Source: an uncultured Lachnospiraceae bacterium
Lineage (GTDB): Bacteria > Bacillota > Clostridia > Lachnospirales > Lachnospiraceae
Length of the DNA stretch: 39,594 nucleotides
Assembly (NCBI GenBank): GCA_945609985.1
Contig: CALYZQ010000012.1
Coordinates: forward strand, 1 to 39,594
Reading direction: 5' to 3'
The notes beneath the pieces were generated by a model, which worked only from the letters and a program-made list of their open reading frames with translations, was not told the origin of the DNA and searched no databases. Made by a program: the position numbers and the translations under genes. This document shows, one piece after another, positions 34,044 through 39,594 of this stretch. The stretch's first letter is position 1; every line of letters begins with the position of its first letter.

Positions 34044-34156
34044 GGGTGTTGCCATAACGGTAGCGGTTAGTCCTTCCAACAGAGGGACTGTGACCCTCTG
34101 TTTACATAGAAATCCCTTGCTTTACAGGGAAATCTTACGAAAGGGAGGGCTGACTT
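34044..34156 (+). promoter_or_regulatory. Structured 5' leader of the toxin mRNA
   Basis: The leader begins GGGTGTTGCC and has TTAGTCCTT about 20 bases on, both also near the 5' end of the antisense RNA. It then forms AACAGAGGG/CCCTCTGTT and TCCCT/AGGGA hairpins before the ribosome site AAAGGGAGGG. These are typical of a translation-regulated type I toxin message. Confidence 0.6.
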
Positions 34157-34249
34157 ATGAGTGATTTTGAAATCCTTTCAATCGTGCTCATGGTTCTTAC
34201 CATCGTTGTAACGATTTTGTTAGCGTATATCCAAGACACAAAAAAGTAA
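34157..34249 (+). CDS. 30-aa membrane toxin, holin-like/Fst-type type I toxin
   Basis: The 30-residue peptide is a single membrane helix (ILSIVLMVLTIVVTILLAYI) with an acidic N-terminus and a charged tail QDTKK. It resembles the short holin-like and Fst-type toxins of Firmicutes. GGGAGGG lies 7 bases ahead of ATG 34157. It overlaps at its 3' end with a convergent antisense RNA; both share a bidirectional terminator and near-identical 5' direct repeats. Expressed alone such peptides depolarise the membrane. A truncated second copy lies at 35812-35889. Confidence 0.75.
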   Translation: MSDFEILSIVLMVLTIVVTILLAYIQDTKK

Positions 34250-34279
34250 CCGCCCAAGCCAAGGTAACGGTTACTTTTT
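34241..34279. terminator. Shared bidirectional terminator of toxin and antitoxin RNAs
   Basis: AAAAAGTAACCG (34241-34252) pairs perfectly with CGGTTACTTTTT (34268-34279). T runs are present on both strands, so both convergent RNAs can end here; the left arm overlaps the toxin's stop codon. Confidence 0.8.
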
Positions 34280-34328
34280 GTAAACCATTTACTAAGGACT
34301 AGCCGTCTATCGGCAACACCCTTTTTAT
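34241..34328 (-). ncRNA. Predicted antisense antitoxin RNA (par RNAII-like)
   Basis: A promoter at 34335-34363 would start an RNA near 34328 that runs leftward about 90 bases to the shared terminator. Its 5' end reads GGGTGTTGCC then CTAGTCCTT, matching the toxin mRNA's leader. In the par locus of pAD1 the two convergent RNAs carry such direct repeats, which pair across the two RNAs to block toxin translation. No coding frame is needed. The RNA's existence and ends are predictions. Confidence 0.6.
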
Positions 34329-34334
34329 ACTTTT

Positions 34335-34363
34335 ATGATACATTCTGTTTTCATTTCTGTCAA
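34335..34363 (-). promoter_or_regulatory. Promoter of the antitoxin RNA
   Basis: TTGACA (34358-34363) and TATCAT (34335-34340) with a 17-base spacer and TG directly before the -10, stronger than the toxin promoter, as expected for an antisense antitoxin. Confidence 0.65.
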
Positions 34364-34382
34364 TACTTTTCACTGTATACCT

Positions 34383-35135
34383 TTACGGTTGATAATCCCT
34401 CAAAATATCCAGAATCCCTTTCTGATAAACATTACCATTGAGAACCTCTCCGTCCGGTGAAAAGCCAATGGCTCTGATATCCTTCGGATCTTCTTCGTAG
34501 GGACTTGAGTACTCCATATTTTCATCAAAATACTCTCCCAGATATTTCAGGGCATTTCCACTGGGGAAAATCACATTTCCTGACCCTTCCGGAATCTTCA
34601 AATCCTCAAATGCTTTTAAAACCTCTCTTGTCTTTACATTGTAGGGATTGTTGTCCTCTTTGCTTACAAGCCAGGCAGGGCTTAATTTGATATTTATCTT
34701 TGAATTTGCTACGCACCGGGCAAAATACTTCACCGGCTCAAGAGGAATGGTCTCCTGATGAAAGGCATCAACAGACAATAAGATTTGACAGACACCACTC
34801 TCTTCCAGCTGTTTCACCACTTCCGCAATTCTGTCCGTATCCTTGGTAAAGAAACCGTTTGTAATCAAATCTCTCTAGGGGATTCCCAGCTCCTTTGCAG
34901 TGCGGTGAATGGCACACACCACTTCCGGATAAAGCAGGGGCTCTCCGCCAAAGGTCATCAGAGACTCAATTTTGTAGTGCTCACACACCTCACGGATTGA
35001 CGCTACGGCAATGTCCGCATCAATATGACCTGTACAACCGATATGCTCGCCTTCAGAACAGTGCTTACACTTTCCGGTACACGCCATGGTTACAACAAAC
35101 TCAATGCGATTTAAATTCTTTATGTATTCATTCAT
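34383..35135 (-). pseudogene. Radical SAM protein broken by an in-frame amber codon
   Basis: From ATG 35135 the frame has the radical SAM cysteine motif CTGKCKHC (C-x3-C-x2-C) and the FGGEPLLYP block, then meets TAG at 34875-34877. The same frame goes on with RDLITNGFFTKD and LLSVDAFHQETI to a normal stop at 34383, so one former gene of 251 codons is split at codon 87. Related proteins are short radical SAM enzymes without SPASM domain. The start overlaps the peptidase-E-like gene by eight bases. The left fragment holds the complete cluster motif but lacks the rest of the barrel. Confidence 0.8.
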
Positions 35136-35796
35136 GATATACGGTCTCCATCATACCATCTTCAAAAAAATAATATGGTCTGTTTCCGATAACCTCTACG
35201 CTCTCATCATTTACAAACAGTGTAACTTCCTCCGGCAGAGCTACCGCTTTTCTACGCTTTGACAGCTCTAACAGAAACTGCTTGCTTTGTTCATCCTTTT
35301 CGGCCATTCTGTTGGTATAATGACACAATATGGATATTCCGTTTAATACATCAAAGCCATCTATATCAGTCAGATTCACCTCATTTGTATCATCAAGCCG
35401 GCATGCCTCCAAATCCCTGCCAAAGATAATCGCACCTGCACTTCCGCCAAAGACAACTCCACCGTTATCCAAATATTCCTTGATTTTTTCAAAGGCTCCG
35501 CTTACTTTCAAATCCCTTAACAGTTTAAAGGTGTTGCCTCCTCCAATGAATAGCACGCTGTAATCCTTCAAATTCTTTGACAGTATTTCCTCAGCACTTC
35601 GCACCATTTCAATACCGGGAATCTCAACAGCACTTAATTCTCCGGTTATCCACTCGTAACAGCTGTCATACATTTGATGTTCCATTGCAAGCGGAATATA
35701 CAGACAAGGCTTCGAATGGTCAATGACTTCATTCAGTCTTTTGTTTGCTTCGATTGTCTGAATGTCTGCTCCACCGCCACATAAGAATACTTTCAT
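35128..35796 (-). CDS. Peptidase E-like (S51) glutamine amidotransferase-fold protein
   Basis: The 222-residue protein has the S51 pattern: VLFIGGGNTFKLLRDL, then VVFGGSAGAIIFGRDL with the nucleophile Ser in GGSAGA, and DGFDVLNGISILCHY. Members hydrolyse N-terminal Asp-peptides (PepE) or act as cyanophycinase. AGGAG lies before the ATG. It overlaps the radical SAM gene and directly abuts a truncated toxin copy at its 5' side, suggesting a rearrangement there. Confidence 0.85.
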   Translation of the reverse strand: MKVFLCGGGADIQTIEANKRLNEVIDHSKPCLYIPLAMEHQMYDSCYEWITGELSAVEIPGIEMVRSAEEILSKNLKDYSVLFIGGGNTFKLLRDLKVSGAFEKIKEYLDNGGVVFGGSAGAIIFGRDLEACRLDDTNEVNLTDIDGFDVLNGISILCHYTNRMAEKDEQSKQFLLELSKRRKAVALPEEVTLFVNDESVEVIGNRPYYFFEDGMMETVYHE

Positions 35797-35811
35797 ACAG
35801 TCGCTCTCCTG

Positions 35812-35883
35812 TCAATCGTACTCATGGTTCTTGCCATAGTTGTATCGATTTTGATTGCGTATATCCAAGACACAAAAAAGTAA
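35812..35883 (+). pseudogene. Truncated second copy of the type I toxin
   Basis: Bases 35812-35889 match 34178-34255 in 72 of 78 positions without gaps. The reading frame continues as SIVLMVLAIVVSILIAYIQDTKK and a stop, but the N-terminal part, leader, promoter and antisense gene are missing, and only the left half of the terminator stem is left. It is a relic of duplication or recombination. Confidence 0.8.
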
Positions 35884-35894
35884 CCGCCCTTGCT

Positions 35895-36587
35895 CTACAC
35901 CTTAAACCGATACCCCACGCCCCAAATCGTCTCGATATACTGAGGCTTTGCGGTGTCCTTCTCAATCTTCTCACGAATCTTTTTGATGTGCACGGTTACG
36001 GTGGCGATGTCACCGATGGAATCCATGTCCCAGATTTCCCTAAAGAGCTCATCCTTGGTAAATACGTGGTTGGGATTCTCTGCAAGGAAGGTCAAAAGGT
36101 CGAATTCCTTGGTGGTAAAGGTTCTCTCCTCACCGTCCACATACACTCTGCGGGCGGTTTTGTCGATGCGGATGCCACGGATTTCCACAATGTCATTCTG
36201 AGGCTTCTGATTGGTGCCCACCAGACGCTCATAACGCGCCATATGTGCCTTTACTCTTGCAACCAGCTCGCTGGGGCTGAAGGGCTTTGTCATATAATCG
36301 TCTGCGCCCAGTCCAAGACCTCTGATTTTGTCAATGTCATCCTTCTTGGCAGATACCATGAGAATGGGAATGTTTTTCTCCTCGCGGATGCGCTTGCACA
36401 CTTCAAAACCATCCATGCCGGGAAGCATCAAATCCAGGATAATTAAATCATAGTTTCCGGCAAGGGCAGCCTCTAAACCCTTGTCTCCGGTGTTGCAAAT
36501 GTCCACCTCAAAATCACTTAGCTCCAGATAATCCTTCTCCAAATCTGCAATTACTTCTTCGTCTTCAATAATTAAAATTTTACTCAT
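35895..36587 (-). CDS. OmpR-family response regulator
   Basis: The 230-residue regulator has a receiver domain with Asp52 (LIILDLMLPGMDG), Thr/Ser and Lys conserved sites (SAKKDD, TKPF), and a winged-helix DNA-binding domain (about 135-228; EFDLLTFLAENPNHVFTKDEL, TVTVHIKKIREKIE). It is 21 bases downstream of its kinase partner. This is a standard two-component pair; the stimulus is unknown. The gene ends 5 bases from the truncated toxin copy. Confidence 0.93.
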   Translation of the reverse strand: MSKILIIEDEEVIADLEKDYLELSDFEVDICNTGDKGLEAALAGNYDLIILDLMLPGMDGFEVCKRIREEKNIPILMVSAKKDDIDKIRGLGLGADDYMTKPFSPSELVARVKAHMARYERLVGTNQKPQNDIVEIRGIRIDKTARRVYVDGEERTFTTKEFDLLTFLAENPNHVFTKDELFREIWDMDSIGDIATVTVHIKKIREKIEKDTAKPQYIETIWGVGYRFKV

Positions 36588-36608
36588 ATCTTCCTCCGTT
36601 TTCCTGCT

Positions 36609-38090
36609 CTATTCTTCTGACTGCAGCTCGATATATTTTCTGATAACAAAGTGAATGCAAGTGCCTTCACCCTCTTTACTTGTAGCCCAGATATATCCGC
36701 CGTGGTCCTCAATAATCTTTTTCACAATAGATAATCCGATACCGCTTCCGCCCTGTGCAGAATTGCGGGAAGCATCCGTCCGATAAAACCGGTCAAAAAT
36801 CTTTTGTAAATCCTTTTGGGCTATACCCTTTCCGTTATCCTCTATCTCTACCCGGATGGAGTCTACCTCGTCCAAAATACGGATGTCGATTTCTCCGTGA
36901 GACTTATCCATGTATTTCACACTGTTGCTGATAATGTTGTTAATGACTTTCTTCATCTGCTCCGGGTCCGCAATGACAATGGTATCCGGCTCCACATAGT
37001 TGGAATAATTCAGCTCGATTCCTCTGGAATCCAAATCCAGACCAACCTCCTCCACACAGTCACCGAAATAATCTGCCACATTAATTCGATGGAAGTTATA
37101 GGGAATCCGGTTATTGTCGATTCCGGAATATACCGTAAGCTCGTTAATCAGCTTATCCATATCATTTGCCTTGCTATATATGGTCTTGATGTATTTGTCC
37201 ATCTTCTCAGGCGTGTCCGCAACACCATCCATAATACCCTCTACATAACCCTTGATGGCTGTAATCGGCGTCTTCAAATCGTGGGAAATATTGCTGACAA
37301 GCTCCTTGTTCTGCTGACGCTGCTGGATATTCTCCTCCGTGGACTCCTTCAGGCGCAAGCGCATGTCTTCATAATTGCGGTATAAATCTCCCAGCTCGCC
37401 CTTGCCTTCCGTCTGCAGTGCGTAGTCAAAATCACCGTTCTTTATCTTGCGCATGGCTACGTTCAGTTCATCTATAGGAGTAAATACGCTCTTTCGTATC
37501 CACTGTGTCAGCATCCAGCTGGTAAACAAAAGTATCAGGGCATTTGCCACGAACATACCGATAAGCAGTTCTCTGGAAATCAGGGATCCTACCCTGGTCA
37601 CCACAAACACGCTACCATCACTGCCATCAGAAAAAGTAAAATCCAACTGCTTTACATATTTTTCCAAATCATCAAAGTAGTATCCGGCATCCTCGGACAG
37701 ATCAGTGTCTCCGTAATGCGGCAGTCTGGGAAAAAGCTTCTTTGCCCCCTCCTCCTTACCTGCATAATAAAGCTCTTCGCCCTTTCTCACGATAAGATAA
37801 GTAGATTTTCTTGCTATTCTTGAATTGACATCCTCCAGATATTCCTTGTCTTCTAATTTAGCCGGATCCTTTTCAAGCTGCTCCTGCAGTACATAATATG
37901 TACGGTCAGTAGTACTTACAAACTCCTGCATATTTTCTGACATCAAAGAATAATCAAGCTCACCAAATCCATAACCCTTCTGCACATTCAACAGACAGAT
38001 TCCTATGATAAGGAAGGCGATGGTTGTCAAAAGCAGAGGCAGCACTATAAAACTGATAAAGGTTACCTTCAACCGTGTCTTAAGCTTCAT
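36609..38090 (-). CDS. Sensor histidine kinase with HAMP domain
   Basis: The 493-residue kinase has membrane helices at about 9-33 and 172-195, an extracytoplasmic domain between, a HAMP domain (about 196-250), HisKA with His270 (SNISHDLKTPITAIKG) and the ATPase boxes NNIISNSVKY, DNGKGI and GSGIGLSIVKKI. It phosphorylates the response regulator encoded immediately downstream. The upstream promoter region holds the palindrome CACTCAGT-T-ACTGAATG (38143-38159), a possible autoregulation site. Confidence 0.93.
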   Translation of the reverse strand: MKLKTRLKVTFISFIVLPLLLTTIAFLIIGICLLNVQKGYGFGELDYSLMSENMQEFVSTTDRTYYVLQEQLEKDPAKLEDKEYLEDVNSRIARKSTYLIVRKGEELYYAGKEEGAKKLFPRLPHYGDTDLSEDAGYYFDDLEKYVKQLDFTFSDGSDGSVFVVTRVGSLISRELLIGMFVANALILLFTSWMLTQWIRKSVFTPIDELNVAMRKIKNGDFDYALQTEGKGELGDLYRNYEDMRLRLKESTEENIQQRQQNKELVSNISHDLKTPITAIKGYVEGIMDGVADTPEKMDKYIKTIYSKANDMDKLINELTVYSGIDNNRIPYNFHRINVADYFGDCVEEVGLDLDSRGIELNYSNYVEPDTIVIADPEQMKKVINNIISNSVKYMDKSHGEIDIRILDEVDSIRVEIEDNGKGIAQKDLQKIFDRFYRTDASRNSAQGGSGIGLSIVKKIIEDHGGYIWATSKEGEGTCIHFVIRKYIELQSEE

Positions 38091-38133
38091 ATCTTTCTCC
38101 CTTGTATCGGTTGTTTCCTATATTACTATACAG

Positions 38134-38159
38134 ATTATACCACACTCAGTTACTGAATG
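38134..38159 (-). promoter_or_regulatory. Promoter and palindrome of the two-component operon
   Basis: On the minus strand the extended -10 TGG-TATAAT (TATAAT at 38134-38139) is preceded directly by the near-perfect palindrome CATTCAGT-A-ACTGAGTG (38143-38159). The -35 is weak, which suits activator-dependent transcription, perhaps by the operon's own regulator. Confidence 0.5.
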
Positions 38160-38228
38160 TGTAAAAACAATCATACTTTATCATTAAAAAAAAATAAAAA
38201 TTTTTTTGAAAAAAGTTTTTAAAAGGTG

Positions 38229-38275
38229 TTGACAAATCCCTATAGTGATGTATAATGATATTAGTAACGATTACT
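38229..38275 (+). promoter_or_regulatory. perR promoter with overlapping operator-like palindrome
   Basis: TTGACA (38229-38234) and TATAAT (38251-38256) with a 16-base spacer and TG before the -10 form a strong promoter. Its A-tract-rich upstream region (38186-38224) resembles an UP element. Just after the -10 lies AGTAA-CGA-TTACT (38263-38275), a perfect 5+3+5 palindrome where a Fur/PerR-type dimer could bind and repress. Confidence 0.7.
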
Positions 38276-38299
38276 GTTTTTAAAAAGAAGGGAGGTAAT

Positions 38300-38695
38300 A
38301 TGGCACTGAAGCATAGCAGGCAGAGAGATATGATTAAAGCCTTTCTTATGGGAAGGAAGGATCACCCCACTGCCGATGTTGTCTACATGAATGTGAGACA
38401 AGAGAACCCTAACATCAGTCTTGGTACCGTTTATCGGAACCTGACTCTGCTGGCCGACATTGGAGAAATCCAAAGGCTGCGACTTGGTGACGGTGTGGAC
38501 CATTTCGATGCAGATACTTCCCCTCATTACCATTTTATTTGTACCGAATGTGGTAGCGTTATTGATTTGGAGATGGAGAGTGTCGAGCAGATTACAGAAA
38601 CCGCCGGGAAATACTTTAACGGCAGGATTACCGGTCACGTCACTTACTTTTACGGCACATGCGGTGCCTGTTGCAAGGTGCTTAACGCACAGTAA
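38300..38695 (+). CDS. perR: PerR-type Fur family peroxide-stress regulator
   Basis: From ATG 38300 (GGGAGGT just upstream) the protein has 131 residues. It has the Fur-type winged helix (HPTADVVYMNVRQENPNISLGTVYRNL), the metal region HFDADTSPHYHFICTECG containing the Asp and His residues used by PerR for Fe2+-based peroxide sensing, and two CxxC pairs (CTEC, CGAC) for structural zinc. Position just before a rubrerythrin supports PerR rather than Fur or Zur. A palindrome in its promoter suggests autoregulation. A frame extension to 38255 overlaps the promoter and is rejected. Confidence 0.88.
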   Translation: MALKHSRQRDMIKAFLMGRKDHPTADVVYMNVRQENPNISLGTVYRNLTLLADIGEIQRLRLGDGVDHFDADTSPHYHFICTECGSVIDLEMESVEQITETAGKYFNGRITGHVTYFYGTCGACCKVLNAQ

Positions 38696-38718
38696 CCGGA
38701 ATATATTTATGAAACGAT

Positions 38719-38751
38719 GGGGAATCACCCCTTAATCAGCCTCTAAGAGGC
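38719..38751 (+). repeat. Two small hairpins between perR and rubrerythrin
   Basis: GGGG-AATCA-CCCC (38719-38731) and GCCTCT-A-AGAGGC (38739-38751) are perfect short inverted repeats in the intergenic region. No T run follows, so they may stabilise or process the mRNA rather than terminate it. Confidence 0.4.
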
Positions 38752-38789
38752 GTAACATTAAACATTTAAACGAAAAGGAGAATAAGATT

Positions 38790-39329
38790 ATGAAGTATGT
38801 ATGTCAAGTATGTGGTTATGTTCATGAAGGAGATTCTGCACCTGAGAAGTGCCCTATCTGTGGAGTTCCCGCAGAGAAGTTTACCGAGCAGAGCGCTGAG
38901 AAGACCTGGGCTGCGGAGCACGTTGTAGGTGTTGCACAGGGCGCAAGAGAAGATATCATTGCAGATTTAAGAGCAAACTTCGAGGGCGAGTGCTCTGAGG
39001 TTGGTATGTACCTTGCTATGGCAAGAGTAGCTCACAGAGAAGGCTATCCTGAAATCGGTCTCTACTGGGAGAAGGCAGCTTGGGAAGAGGCTGAGCATGC
39101 AGCTAAGTTTGCTGAGCTTTTGGGCGAAGTTGTAACCGATTCCACCAAGAAGAACCTTGAGCTTCGCGTTGACGCTGAGAACGGCGCAACCGCAGGTAAG
39201 TTCGACCTCGCTAAGAGAGCGAAGGAGCTTAACCTTGACGCTATCCATGACACCGTTCATGAAATGGCCAGAGATGAGGCTAGACACGGAAAAGCATTTG
39301 AAGGTCTGCTGAAGAGATACTTTGGCTAA
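38790..39329 (+). CDS. Reverse rubrerythrin (rubredoxin-first peroxidase)
   Basis: The 179-residue protein has an N-terminal rubredoxin-like site (Cys5, Cys8, Cys21, Cys24 in [13 protein letters not shown] and CPICG) followed by a ferritin-like diiron domain ([51 protein letters not shown]). The rubredoxin domain at the N-terminus marks the reverse-rubrerythrin group of clostridia, which reduce hydrogen peroxide using NADH-linked electron carriers. AAAAGGAG precedes the ATG. It sits 95 bases after perR and is probably repressed by it. Heavy use of preferred codons suggests strong expression. Confidence 0.93.
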   Translation: MKYVCQVCGYVHEGDSAPEKCPICGVPAEKFTEQSAEKTWAAEHVVGVAQGAREDIIADLRANFEGECSEVGMYLAMARVAHREGYPEIGLYWEKAAWEEAEHAAKFAELLGEVVTDSTKKNLELRVDAENGATAGKFDLAKRAKELNLDAIHDTVHEMARDEARHGKAFEGLLKRYFG

Positions 39330-39362
39330 GCCGAAATCCCTTGATTTTAAAGGATATTTAAG

Positions 39363-39395
39363 GAGAGGATAGAGAAATCTATTCTCTCTTTTTTT
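39363..39395 (+). terminator. Intrinsic terminator after rubrerythrin
   Basis: GAGAGGATAGA pairs with TCTATTCTCTC around a GAAA tetraloop and is followed by seven T, 33 bases after the rubrerythrin stop. Confidence 0.9.
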
Positions 39396-39594
39396 ATGCC
39401 CCTGCTGCCGCTTTAGATTGACTATTGATTGACTTTTTTAAGAACTCAAAACTACAAAAACCCTAAACTTGACTTTTTATAAGTATGGATTGTTACAAGG
39501 CAAGTTTACTGCAACCTTTAACAACTTTCAATAACTTTTTGATATTGTCAATATTGGTTTACACTTTATTCTCAAGAATGTTCGACCTTATGCA
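39396..39594. other. A/T-rich intergenic end of window, no gene seen
   Basis: No coding frame or RNA gene is visible. TTGACTTTTT appears twice (from 39431 and from 39468), each followed by a purine-rich stretch, and could be -35 elements of a gene beyond the edge. Confidence 0.4.

Noticed and set aside
1934-35135. Reassigned stop codon explaining the in-frame TAG and TAA codons
   Set aside because: TAG and TAA end well-formed neighbouring genes (for example the first esterase and the TPM gene end in TAG), so the ordinary code applies and the in-frame stops are best seen as lesions or errors.
35745-36446. 233-codon plus-strand frame over the response regulator
   Set aside because: It lies opposite a complete OmpR regulator and contains no known domain.
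39431-39485. Direct repeat TTGACTTTTT as an origin or attachment site
   Set aside because: Only two copies in A/T-rich DNA, no integrase or DnaA-type sites visible; it may simply be -35-like sequence.
1-39594. CRISPR array, IS element or prophage
   Set aside because: No evenly spaced repeats, no transposase, integrase or structural phage genes were seen; the tandem repeats found are within proteins or small hairpins.

Overview
The window looks like a chromosomal segment of an anaerobic, low-to-mid-GC Firmicute of the Lachnospiraceae type (Clostridia). The signs are a PerR regulator next to a rubredoxin-first (reverse) rubrerythrin, a NifX-like cluster-binding protein paired with an MBL hydrolase, DUF3791/DUF3990 genes, a T-box leader, and strong AGGAGG-type ribosome sites. 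Most genes lie on the minus strand in tightly overlapping operons. No phage, IS element or CRISPR array is visible.

Layout. 1-290: a 19-codon leader peptide on the minus strand with its own promoter, whose target gene lies off the left edge, then an acyltransferase-3 gene. 1366-3592: a large sigma-70-family factor with an amber codon near its 5' end, and a membrane-anchored partner. 3764-3837: tRNA-Pro(CGG). 3871-4771: a three-gene DUF3791 / DUF3990 / small-protein cassette resembling a toxin-antitoxin module. 4784-12457: one overlapping operon with a broken polysaccharide polymerase/ligase gene, two membrane-anchored BMP-type binding proteins, a hybrid histidine kinase with HPt, and a REC-GGDEF diguanylate cyclase. 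12531-18497: AI-2E-type exporter, RluA pseudouridine synthase, RsmF-type methyltransferase, TPM protein, zinc-ribbon membrane protein and ACT protein. 18596-21871: a DUF5605 glycoside-hydrolase-like gene divergent from two tandem esterases. 21958-24640: a deletion pseudogene, then argS behind an Arg-codon-rich leader peptide and an attenuator. 24646-25728: two related membrane proteins and a 71-aa protein with 11-residue repeats. 25876-32390: metal-cluster, hydrolase, epimerase, XRE-methyltransferase, GNAT and nucleoside phosphorylase genes. 32403-32990: a T-box leader in front of only a GNAT fragment. 32996-35890: an XRE regulator with glycine pentad repeats, a par/Fst-like type I toxin-antitoxin locus, a radical-SAM pseudogene, a peptidase-E-like gene and a second truncated toxin copy. 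35895-39329: a two-component system and the perR-rubrerythrin oxidative stress pair.

How it works together. The clearest regulatory logic is at argS. The leader peptide MNTFFMNRLRRRERRRKLL holds eight Arg codons out of 19. It is followed by three mutually exclusive pairings and a strong terminator just before the argS ribosome site, which fits ribosome-mediated attenuation by Arg-tRNA supply. A second leader with 78 percent nucleotide identity and the same promoter architecture sits at the left edge. The BMP / hybrid kinase / diguanylate cyclase operon reads as a complete sensing-to-second-messenger chain with no transporter genes.

The window also holds several damaged genes: amber or ochre codons in three, an internal deletion in one, a truncated GNAT and a truncated toxin. 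This indicates ongoing local gene decay, or sequence errors.
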